Source of the DNA: Clostridium lacusfryxellense | GTDB lineage: Bacteria > Bacillota > Clostridia > Clostridiales > Clostridiaceae | Assembly (NCBI RefSeq): GCF_018861735.1 | Contig: NZ_JAHLEB010000019.1 | Coordinates: forward strand, 24,850 to 88,849 | Length of the DNA: 64,000 nt | Direction of reading: 5' to 3' | Shown here: piece by piece, positions 27,647 to 36,900 of the stretch | Layout: each line of letters begins with the position of its first letter | How positions within the stretch are numbered: the stretch's first letter is position 1 | Made by a program: the position numbers and the translations under genes | The notes under the pieces: model-generated | Told to the model about the DNA's origin: nothing | What the model saw: only the letters and a program-made list of their open reading frames with translations | The model's database searches: none

Positions 27647-28939
27647 ATGAAAAGTAAAGTGAGCGTAATAGCTTTAATTGTAATAGTTATAATAGCTTCT
27701 TGGGGAATTTCTTTTAATAATCAGCATAAAAAAGCAGAGAGATTAAGCGCGATTAAGCAAGAAATAAAAACAAATGAGAAATTGGGTGTTTACAAGCGTG
27801 TTATATCACTGTATAAAGAACTAATTACATTAGATGATAAAAATATTGAACTATATTCTAAATTGGCAAATTCATATAAAAATGTTGAACAAAATAAAAA
27901 TTATGAAGAAACCTGTAATGTAATAATAAAAAAGTTTCCGAATAATATTCGCGGGTATCTTGAACTAGCAAAATATTATGCAAAAGACGAACGTCACGAT
28001 GTAGTAATTGAACTTCATAATAGGTTGCCCGAAAGTTTAATTAACAATAAGGAATTTATTGATATTTATAAAAATAGCGAATATAAATTTATATATTTGT
28101 CTCGTTCTTATCAAGATATTAGCCAATTTACTAATGATTTTGCAGTTGTTGAACAAAAGGATCTATATGGTTATGTTGATAAAGGCACCTCAGAGGTAAT
28201 TGATCCGAAATTTACTAGCGCTAAAGCCTTTATAGAGGATAAAGCAGCGGTTTTCAATAAAAATGAATGGTACTTTATTGACAAAGAAGGAGATAAAATT
28301 CTAGCAACTTCAGAAAAAGTAGAAGATTTACATTCTATAAGCGAGGGATATGCATCAGTAAAGATAAATGGAAAGTATGGATTTGTTGATGAAAAATTCA
28401 ATAAAGTAAAAATTGATTATGATTATACAACAAATTTCTACAATGGAGTAGCTGCAGTTAAAAAAGGTGATAAATGGTCAATTATAAGTAAAGATTTTAA
28501 AGCTGTAACTGGCTATATTTATGAAGATATTGTTTTTGATGACTCTAATATTTGTAGTAGAAATGGAATTATTTTTGCGAAAAAAGATGGGAAATACAGT
28601 ATGCTAGATTTAACTGGGACTAGTATAACAAAGGATACTTATGAAGCAGTAAAAATGTTTGCATCGGCTGAGCCGGCAGCTCTTAAGAAGAATAGTAAAT
28701 GGGGATTTGTTAATAGTAAAGGTAAGGTCATAATTGATTTCAAATATGACGATGCTGATTCTTTTAGTTTGGGCATTGCCCCTGTATCAATAAATGGAAA
28801 ATGGGGATATATTAATTTAAAGGGTGAGATTGTAATTCCAAATGAATTCGATGGAGCGAAACCATTTTATAAGTCTGGGGTGGCTTCTGTGAAAGTCGAG
28901 AGTGTATATAGATTTATAGAGCTTATTAAATATAGATAA
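27647..28939 (+). CDS. Membrane-anchored TPR/WG-repeat protein
   Basis: This 430-residue protein has an N-terminal anchor (about 5-22), a TPR-like helical part (about 28-140) and then about six WG-type repeats (about 160-425). The repeats are of the form KYGFVDEKFN, KWGFVNSKGK and KWGYINLKGE, each followed by a D/N-F/Y-D strand. WG repeats are extracellular binding modules. A G7 run (27635-27641) overlapping the peptidase stop is the ribosome site. It leads into the FHA, phosphatase and kinase genes and may act as an outer sensor or scaffold. Confidence 0.82.
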   Translation: MKSKVSVIALIVIVIIASWGISFNNQHKKAERLSAIKQEIKTNEKLGVYKRVISLYKELITLDDKNIELYSKLANSYKNVEQNKNYEETCNVIIKKFPNNIRGYLELAKYYAKDERHDVVIELHNRLPESLINNKEFIDIYKNSEYKFIYLSRSYQDISQFTNDFAVVEQKDLYGYVDKGTSEVIDPKFTSAKAFIEDKAAVFNKNEWYFIDKEGDKILATSEKVEDLHSISEGYASVKINGKYGFVDEKFNKVKIDYDYTTNFYNGVAAVKKGDKWSIISKDFKAVTGYIYEDIVFDDSNICSRNGIIFAKKDGKYSMLDLTGTSITKDTYEAVKMFASAEPAALKKNSKWGFVNSKGKVIIDFKYDDADSFSLGIAPVSINGKWGYINLKGEIVIPNEFDGAKPFYKSGVASVKVESVYRFIELIKYR

Positions 28940-28958
28940 TATTAGGAGGATGTAGCGA

Positions 28959-30242
28959 GTGATAGATTTAGCTTATGAAAACCAAGGTACAAATTCATTT
29001 CTGGTATGTAAATTAGATCCACAAGAAGTAGTTGATACAATGAGTATGGGAATGATATCAAATAATAAAATATTTGGTGTTATACCATTTTCTTATTCAC
29101 AAAATGATAGTGAAAGAGTTTTTAAATATAATATATCTTCAAAAATAAATTTGAAACAGTATTTTTCTGGACAAGTTAAAAAGAGATCTTTGCTCAATGT
29201 TTTTTCAAGTATAGCTGCATCTATATTTAATTCAGAAGAATATATGGTGGAACCTAATAAGTTTATGATTGATATTGAATATATATACGTGGATGTAAGC
29301 ACAGCGGAGGCGGCGCTTATATGTTTACCTATTATTAATGAAAAAGAAATAAATATTGATATGGGTAAGTTTTTTAAGGATATAGTTTATAGCATACAGT
29401 TTGATCAAAGTGAGAATTGCGATTATGTTGCTAGGATTATTAGCTTTTTAAATAGTAATACTAATTTCTCTTTGCTTGATTTTAAAAAAATTGTAGATGG
29501 TCTAATAAGTGAAAATATAACGCATTCACAAATAGCATCAAGCGTTTTAGTTGAGAAAAAGCCTATTATAGTTAAGCAGGCGCCGTTATCTACGCCTCGT
29601 CCTACTCAGATACCTAAAGTGTCAACTCCACAAGTACCACAAGTGGTACAGCTTAAAAAAGAGTCTAAGAAAGATGTTAAGATTAAAAAAGAGAAAAAAG
29701 GGTTTTTCTGTTGGGGAAAAGGAAAAAAGAAAGAAATTCCTACACCTTTACCAAAACAACAACCGATATATGCAGTTCCTGGTCTAAAATCGGTTAACTC
29801 AAATGAAATCACAGAAAGTCCAAATTTAGAACCATCTTTGAAAGTCAATCAAAATTCACAACAGAATTTTGGTGAAACTACAGTGCTCGGAGTTAGTAAT
29901 GCTGGAGAAACTACAGTACTTTCTGAATTAGACATACAAAAATCAAATGTCCCATTTATCATAAGAACAATAGGTGGAGAAAAAATCTCCCTAAACAAAC
30001 CTGTATTTAGAATTGGGAAAGAAAAGAGTTATGTTGATTACTTTATAGCTGATAATACAGCGGTAAGTAGGAGCCATGCTGACATAATTGCAAGAGATGG
30101 TGAATATTTTGTCCTTGATAACAATTCTACCAATCACACATATGTAGACAATGAAATGGTTCAAAGTAATATTGAAATAAAAATTACAAATGGTTCAAAG
30201 TTGAAGTTTGCAAATGAGGAATTTGAATTCAAATTGTCGTAG
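28959..30242 (+). CDS. DUF6382-FHA domain protein with tandem GETTVL motif
   Basis: This 427-residue protein has an N-terminal DUF6382-type domain (about 1-190), a Pro/Lys linker (about 200-300) and a C-terminal FHA domain (about 335-427) with FRIGKEKSYVDYFI, SRSHADI and NSTNHTYVD. FHA domains bind phosphothreonine. Just before it, GETTVLGVSNAGETTVL (305-321) holds two TT sites, much like the ETTS phospho-motif of mycobacterial GarA. The start is GTG 28959 with AGGAGG upstream. Genes for a PP2C phosphatase and a Ser/Thr kinase follow. Confidence 0.85.
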   Translation: MIDLAYENQGTNSFLVCKLDPQEVVDTMSMGMISNNKIFGVIPFSYSQNDSERVFKYNISSKINLKQYFSGQVKKRSLLNVFSSIAASIFNSEEYMVEPNKFMIDIEYIYVDVSTAEAALICLPIINEKEINIDMGKFFKDIVYSIQFDQSENCDYVARIISFLNSNTNFSLLDFKKIVDGLISENITHSQIASSVLVEKKPIIVKQAPLSTPRPTQIPKVSTPQVPQVVQLKKESKKDVKIKKEKKGFFCWGKGKKKEIPTPLPKQQPIYAVPGLKSVNSNEITESPNLEPSLKVNQNSQQNFGETTVLGVSNAGETTVLSELDIQKSNVPFIIRTIGGEKISLNKPVFRIGKEKSYVDYFIADNTAVSRSHADIIARDGEYFVLDNNSTNHTYVDNEMVQSNIEIKITNGSKLKFANEEFEFKLS

Positions 30243-30249
30243 TGAGGAA

Positions 30250-31026
30250 GTGATTGATATTAATTTTTTAGTAGCAGCACATACAGATGTGGGAATAAAG
30301 AAAAATACTAATCAGGATTCCTTGTGTATTAAAACGGCAAACACCAATTTGGGAAAAGTAGTCCTTGCAGTTATTTGTGATGGGATGGGTGGATTATCAA
30401 AGGGCGAGCTTGCTAGTGCAACTTTAGTAAAAGCCTATTCAGACTGGTTTAAGGATTCCTTTCCTCAACTTCTATACAATGGATTATCAGATGATATATT
30501 AAAATCTGAATGGGAAAACATCGCGTTTACTCAAAATGAAAGAATAATGAGGTACGGAGAAAGTCAAAGAGTGAATTTAGGAACTACTTTAACAGTGCTT
30601 CTTATGGCAAAAAACAGATATTATGTTCTTAACATTGGTGATAGTAGGGCATATGAAATAAGTGATACTATATTCCAAATAACAAAGGATCAGACAGTTG
30701 TGGCTAGAGAAATTGAAAGAGGTAATATGACACCTGCTCAAGCAAAGGTTGACCCTGGTAGAAATGTGTTACTTCAATGTGTTGGTGCATCAAAAATTAT
30801 TGAACCGGATTTCTTTGCAGGTGAGGTTAAAGAAAATGCTGTTTACATGCTTTGTTCAGATGGATTTAGGCACGAGATAACGCAAAAGGAAATTTTCACA
30901 AGCTTTAATGCAGATATTCTTACTAATGAAGATATCATGAAAACTAAAGCTATTTATCTAGTTGAATTAAATAAGCAAAGACTAGAGCAAGATAATATAT
31001 CTGTTGCATTAATTAGAACCTTTTAG
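30250..31026 (+). CDS. PP2C-type Ser/Thr protein phosphatase
   Basis: This protein of about 258 residues has the PPM metal-binding set: VAAHTDVGIKKNTNQDS at the start, CDGMGGLSKGELAS, LTVLLMAKNRYYVLNIGDSRAYEI, and late CSDGFRHEI and DNISVALI. It should reverse the kinase encoded next. The start is uncertain. The in-frame GTG at 30250 is very close to the AGTGAGG site; ATT at 30259 would have better spacing, and TTG 30208 lies inside the FHA gene without a site. The stop is 14 bases before the kinase gene. Confidence 0.9.
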   Translation: MIDINFLVAAHTDVGIKKNTNQDSLCIKTANTNLGKVVLAVICDGMGGLSKGELASATLVKAYSDWFKDSFPQLLYNGLSDDILKSEWENIAFTQNERIMRYGESQRVNLGTTLTVLLMAKNRYYVLNIGDSRAYEISDTIFQITKDQTVVAREIERGNMTPAQAKVDPGRNVLLQCVGASKIIEPDFFAGEVKENAVYMLCSDGFRHEITQKEIFTSFNADILTNEDIMKTKAIYLVELNKQRLEQDNISVALIRTF

Positions 31027-31040
31027 TTTGGAGGTGTAGT

Positions 31041-33023
31041 ATGACTAAGATTGGAACAATTATTGATGGAAAATATGAATTACTTAAAAAAATAGGTCAA
31101 GGCGGCATGAGTGTTGTTTACCTTGCAATGGATAACAGGTTAAATAAGCAGTGGGCGATTAAAGAGGTTCGAAAAGACGGAGTTAAAGATTTTGAGATTG
31201 TAAAACAGGGATTAATGGTAGAAACTAATATGCTGAAAAAATTTAGTCACCATAATCTTCCAAGGATCGTAGATATTATTGACGTGGATGGAAATTTTTA
31301 TATTGTCATGGACTATATTGAAGGTCAACCTCTTGCCACTATGCTAAATGAATATGGAGCTCAACCACAGGAATATGTCATCGAATGGGCAAAACAACTT
31401 TGTGATGTACTTGAATATCTACATACAAGAAATCCACCAATTATATATCGTGATATGAAACCTGCTAATGTAATGCTCAAACCAGATGGTGATCTAATTT
31501 TAATTGATTTTGGAATTGCAAGAGAGTATCACAAGCAAAATCTTGCGGATACGACGTGTTTAGGAACACAAGGATATGCTGCGCCAGAACAGTTTGGAGG
31601 GCAGGGGCAAACAGACCAAAGGACAGATATATATTGTTTAGGTGCCACGCTCTATCACCTAGTTACAGGGCATAATCCCTGTGAACCACCTTATGAGATA
31701 TATCCAATAAGACAATGGAATCAATCATTATCAACTGGACTTGAAAAAATCATTCTAAAATGTACTGAGCGTAATCCAGATGATAGATACCAATCTTGTG
31801 CTGAGCTTATGTATGCATTTGAACATTATGATGAGATAGATGATACATATAAAAGGAAGCAAGTAAAAAAACTCATTACATTTTCTATATCATCATTTTT
31901 ATGTATTATAGGAATGGTTGTATTTCTATTTGGTTATTACGGAATAATTAATAAAAGAATGTCTGATTATAACAGTAGAATTAACGATGCTATTACATCA
32001 GTAGCAGATTCTGTAGCTAAGGGTGAGTTCACTAAAGATGCCGTAGATAAATATAATTTGGCTATAGATATAGATCCCTCAAAAAAGGATGCATATATTA
32101 AACTCCTTGATTATTATACAAGAATGGGACAAACAAAGAATGGATTGGACACGTTGACATCAATGATTGCTAGCAATGATGGTGGATTAAAGAAAAACAA
32201 TGATGTATTAATGTATGTAGCAAGACTATTTTTTAATGGGAACCCCAATGATTCTTCTTTTGATGTGGACTATGAGAGTGCAGCAAAATATTTTGGGATG
32301 GTGGATGATAAAGTACTACCAGAGGCCACTTATTATAAATCAATTTCAGTATCGTTATCAGAATTTAGTGCAAGAGTTGACTGGAAATCAGTATTAAACA
32401 ATCTTAAAAAGTTTGAGGTATATAATGATAGCCAGAATATTGATAATACACAAATAGAAAATTATTTATCACTTTCAAGCGTTTATATTGCAAATAAAAG
32501 TTATATAAGGCAGGTAGAAGCAGATCCGTTTACGGCAGCTATTAAAGTAATAGGAAAGGCACAAAAATCAGTTGAATTTTTAAAAGATCAAAATACTACA
32601 AATGTTTATCAAACTGATATAATGCGGCGTTTAGGTGATGCTTACTATTTAAAAGCGGCTTTTAATGATAGTAATAAAATTCAGGCTAACCTTGATTATG
32701 ATATAGCAATAGCAAAATATTTAGAATTAATACCAATAATTACAAAAGAAGATACAAAAATAAAATTAGAACAGTTAATAGCAGAAATGTATAAAGCAAA
32801 GGGCGATTTTGCAACCGCAGCAATAAATTTTGAAAGTTTAATATTAAAATATCCAACTTACTCTGGGTCATATTCTAGTTTTGGATTGATGGCTCTCATT
32901 GATATGAATAATAAAGCAAAGGCTGTAGAGCTTTATAATAAAGCAAATGCGTTTCCAAGTTCCAAGAATGATTTTAACTTTAAATCTCTTGAGCAAAAGC
33001 TTAAGAATGCAGGAGCGATATAA
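31041..33023 (+). CDS. Hanks-type Ser/Thr kinase with transmembrane helix and TPR-like tail
   Basis: This 660-residue kinase has a complete catalytic domain (1-275): glycine loop IGQGGMSVV (18-26), K41, YRDMKPAN (D138, K140, N143), DFG (156-158) and APE (181-183). A transmembrane helix follows (about 280-305), then an outer helical, TPR-like region (about 310-660) instead of the PASTA repeats of PknB/PrkC. It likely phosphorylates the FHA protein or Tad parts. GGAGGTG precedes the ATG. Confidence 0.93.
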   Translation: MTKIGTIIDGKYELLKKIGQGGMSVVYLAMDNRLNKQWAIKEVRKDGVKDFEIVKQGLMVETNMLKKFSHHNLPRIVDIIDVDGNFYIVMDYIEGQPLATMLNEYGAQPQEYVIEWAKQLCDVLEYLHTRNPPIIYRDMKPANVMLKPDGDLILIDFGIAREYHKQNLADTTCLGTQGYAAPEQFGGQGQTDQRTDIYCLGATLYHLVTGHNPCEPPYEIYPIRQWNQSLSTGLEKIILKCTERNPDDRYQSCAELMYAFEHYDEIDDTYKRKQVKKLITFSISSFLCIIGMVVFLFGYYGIINKRMSDYNSRINDAITSVADSVAKGEFTKDAVDKYNLAIDIDPSKKDAYIKLLDYYTRMGQTKNGLDTLTSMIASNDGGLKKNNDVLMYVARLFFNGNPNDSSFDVDYESAAKYFGMVDDKVLPEATYYKSISVSLSEFSARVDWKSVLNNLKKFEVYNDSQNIDNTQIENYLSLSSVYIANKSYIRQVEADPFTAAIKVIGKAQKSVEFLKDQNTTNVYQTDIMRRLGDAYYLKAAFNDSNKIQANLDYDIAIAKYLELIPIITKEDTKIKLEQLIAEMYKAKGDFATAAINFESLILKYPTYSGSYSSFGLMALIDMNNKAKAVELYNKANAFPSSKNDFNFKSLEQKLKNAGAI

Positions 33024-33035
33024 GGAGGAAAGTAG

Positions 33036-33461
33036 ATGAGATATGAGATAATGTATTATGTAGGTATGGCTATGGTAATACTTATGTTTATTGTTTCGGT
33101 ATTATTATTTATAAAACTTAAGATATATAAAGTAATAGGGGACTTAACAGGAAGTACAGCTAAAAAGGCTATTAAAAATAAGCGAGAATATAATATGCAA
33201 ACAAATGAAAAAATTTATCATACAGGGGCTATGAATAAAGAAAGAGGTAGACTAACAGATAAAATGTCACCTATAAGTAGGGTTTTAAGAAAATTAGGAC
33301 AACCTGGAAAGATTAGCGGTGAAACGTCATTGTTGGCTCAGCAACACCAACATAAAGAGGAACAGCAACAGGAGCAGGAGAAGGAGAAGGAACTGAATTC
33401 TGAGTATTACTTTGATATAGATTTCGACCTTATGCTGATAAATACTAATGAATCTATTTAA
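33036..33461 (+). CDS. Membrane-anchored protein of the Tad locus
   Basis: This 141-residue protein has one N-terminal helix (about 5-28), a basic middle part and a Gln/Glu-rich stretch (about 100-122: HQHKEEQQQEQEKEKE), ending in an acidic DIDFDL tail. AAGGAGG precedes the ATG, 12 bases after the kinase gene. Its stop overlaps an ATG of the next gene. No family recognised. Confidence 0.65.
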   Translation: MRYEIMYYVGMAMVILMFIVSVLLFIKLKIYKVIGDLTGSTAKKAIKNKREYNMQTNEKIYHTGAMNKERGRLTDKMSPISRVLRKLGQPGKISGETSLLAQQHQHKEEQQQEQEKEKELNSEYYFDIDFDLMLINTNESI

Positions 33462-33475
33462 TGGGGGATTGTAAA

Positions 33476-33976
33476 ATGGAAAGAAAAAGATCATTTCAAA
33501 ATGGATGTTTTGTAATGATAATAATAGGGTTTTTAGTATCATCGACAATGGTTTTCTTAATACCTTTTGCTTCATTTAAAGGAAGTGGCGTATCGTTCGT
33601 ATTAGCTTACGTTATTGGTGGTGGATTTTGGTTAGGATTACTGATAAGTTTAATATTTATGACGATTTTGGATTCTCATAGGAGAAATAGGATAAATAAG
33701 AAAAAAGCTGGCAATAAAAACAGAAAAAACAAAGCAGTTGCAATAATAAAATTTTTCAGTAACAAACCAGCAACTTTCTTTGATTGGATTTTTATAATAT
33801 CAATAATTTCAGAAATAACGATTTTAGTTTTAAAAAGTACAAATCAATTATTAACTATTACTGTTTTATTTTTACTTGTCTTTTCATTTGAAATGCATTG
33901 TGTATTTAACGGTAAAAATTATTTGTATATTAGTTTATCAAAGAGAGAAGAATTGGTTGGGGGGGGAACAAAATGA
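33476..33976 (+). CDS. Four-helix membrane protein upstream of the giant surface protein
   Basis: This 166-residue protein has a basic start (MERKRSFQNG) and four hydrophobic segments (about 12-34, 40-66, 100-120 and 123-142). ATG 33476 is chosen because GGGGGA (33463-33468) lies before it; ATG 33461 sits upstream of that site. Its last codons (VGGGTK) are formed by a G8 run that also serves as the ribosome site of the next gene, with a 4-base ATGA overlap. Function unknown. Confidence 0.65.
   Translation: MERKRSFQNGCFVMIIIGFLVSSTMVFLIPFASFKGSGVSFVLAYVIGGGFWLGLLISLIFMTILDSHRRNRINKKKAGNKNRKNKAVAIIKFFSNKPATFFDWIFIISIISEITILVLKSTNQLLTITVLFLLVFSFEMHCVFNGKNYLYISLSKREELVGGGTK
33959..33966 (+). repeat. 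G8 homopolymer at the start of the giant surface protein gene
   Basis: Eight G in a row lie within the last codons of the upstream gene and 6 bases before ATG 33973. The run is both coding sequence and ribosome site. Confidence 0.9.
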
Positions 33977-36900
33977 AAATAAATATTGGGGAAAAAATTT
34001 CGAAAAGGATGATTGCAATTTTCATGGTATGTATGATGATTTTCACCATGCTACCAATTGGTATGTTTGGGGCGCCGTTATTGGAAGTAAAGGCAGAGGT
34101 TACAACAGGTACAATTTCCGGGGTAATAAGTGGTGGAAATTTAGGAGTGACAGTTGAGCTTATTAATTCTAGTTCAGCTTTAGTACAAACAATGACAGCA
34201 GCTACTAATGGAGCTTATTCTTTTACAGGGGTGGTTTATGGTGAGTATACTATATCCGCTAGTAAATTGGGTTATAAAGTAGAATCAAAAGCAGTAAATA
34301 TTTCGAACTCAATATCAGTTGCTGTTGATTTAACTTTACATGTCACAGATGATTATACAGTTACGGGGACAGCTGGTGTGGAGAATTGGTACACTAGTGA
34401 AGTTACATTGAAAGCTAAATCGGGAAAGCAAATATGGAATGGTATTGAGTGGTCAGATAAATATATTGTGTCCACTGAGGGTGAGGATCAAAAGGTAGTA
34501 ATTAAATTAAAAAATGGTGGAACTGAATCAGTTGCTAATGTTCTAATTAGTATTGATAAAGTCAGCCCGACGGTATCAGAACCAATAGCTGATTTTGACA
34601 ATACTGTTTGGAAGACTAGTAAAAAGGTATCATTTACTGCAAGTGACTTAATAAAATTAGATAGGGTATATTGGAGTAACGAAGATAATGCAACTGCTGG
34701 TACGGATTTAACTATAACAAGCACACCTGGAAGTTATCAATTTAATGTTGCGGAAAAAGGGAAGTATTATGTATACGCGGTAGATGAAGCAGGAAACACA
34801 ACAAAAAAATCAATTGATATTGATAATGTTGATTCTGAAAAACCAACAATAAAAAATGTTACTAAAAGTAAAAATGCTGAGTGGTCTAATGTTGCTGAGA
34901 CTGTTACTTTTGAGGTAGCAGATGCCGGTTGTGGAATTGAAAAAGTAATGTATGGCACATCTGCGGTTAGTTCAGAAGCAACAGGAGTGGCAAAACTTAA
35001 AGATGAAAAAGACGGTAAATATGACTTTACAACACCCACTACAGAGTTTAATGGTACTTATTATATATGGGCATATGATAAATTAGGGAATATATCAGAT
35101 GTTAAAAAGGTTATTATGAATACAGATACAACACTACCAACTATTAAGCCAGAAGATATAGTTTTTAGTGATAAAGGTGGGCTACTAACTAAAATAGGTA
35201 GTTTTATTACTTTTGGATATTTTTCAAAAAGTGATGTTACGGTTACAATTACAGCTTCTGATGTAGCAGGTTTAGGGGGTGAAGTAGCTTCAATTTCCTA
35301 CTTCACAGCTAAAGATAAAGCGGGCGCACAACCAACTTCTGACAAGGAAATGACAAAAAATGTTGGAGTGAAATCAAAAAACGAGGTATCATTTACCTTA
35401 AAACCAGACTTTGAAGGTTATGTGTTAGCAACTGCTAAGGATAAAGCAGGGAATGAAATGGTAACACCAATAGGATCCTCAAATGGACTAATGATTGAGA
35501 ATAACAATATAAATAAACCAGAAATTAAAATCACGCCAGGTGCTACAACAGGTCCATTTAATGGGTGGTTTAATGAGCAGGTTAATATTAAATTTGATGT
35601 GAAAAACGTTAAAGCTGGTATTGCAAAAATAAATTACACAATTAAAAATGACCATGATACTACAAATCAAGTTGAGGAGGAAGTAATATTAACAAACTCA
35701 TCAACAACTACTTTACCAACCTCGTGGGATCCAGCAGTTATACTTTTAAATAAAGACGGTAAAAATCTAGTTACAGTAAAAGTAACTGATAATGCTGGAA
35801 ATTATAAAGAAGAAAGTACTACAGTAAATATTGATAAAAAAACACCAGTGAAACCAACAGTAACTACAGAATATGATAGTAAAATTTGGACAAGAAAAGA
35901 CGTAGTATATACTATTACAGAAGGAACACCAACAACAGATTCAAGGGTATTGAAATATCAATATAAGGTATGGGATAAAATAGGGACAACCATGATTCAG
36001 GATTGGACAGATGTTACAGAAGGTAACGAGACTATAAAAAATCAAGTTACAATCAAGGATAAAGGGCATAAGAATATACAGTTTAGGACAGTGTCAAAGG
36101 CAGCAATTAATGGAGTGGAAACTGAAAAATATACTGTTCAAGTTGACATAGGAAAACCTCTTGATCCAACTGCAACTATTGATACTGTTCAAATTGATAA
36201 CAATAAATGGTATAGTGCAGATGCTAAAACAGTAGTGTTAAACGTAGCACAAGAAGTAGATAGAGCTGAGAATTATATATCATATAAGCTTGACGGTGGT
36301 GAATGGATTAAAGGGAAAGATGTAAAACCGGTAAATGTAACGGTAAGTGGTGATAAAAACCATTCTCTTGTAGTTATGACTGAAAATACGGCAGGAAATA
36401 AGAGTGATGAAAAAACATATAATATTAATATCGAAAAAACACTCCCAACTATTAATGAAAATGATATAGTTTATAAACCAATAGATCAACCCAAACTATC
36501 TAGGATAGGTAATTTCCTTTCCTTTGGATATTTCTTTAAGGAGAAGGTTAATGTTACAATAAAAGCTTATGATCCTGGCGAAGTTACCTCAGGAGTAGAA
36601 TCAATTTCCTATTATACTGCTAAAACTAAAGATGCTTTAGGAACCTTTATAAAAGATGTTCCTTTAGTTTCAAATGCTATAACATTTGAACTCCCAATAG
36701 GATTTGAGGGTTATGTGTTTGCTATAGCTAAAGATAAAGCTGGAAATGTAATGGGCAGTCCAACTGTATCAGATTTTAGTTTAATGCTTGAGAATGTTAA
36801 ACCTAATATTATAATTACACCATCAGCTAAAACAGGTTCATTAAATAATGGCTGGTATAATGGACAAGTTAATATTAATCTTAATGTAAAAGAGGATAAA

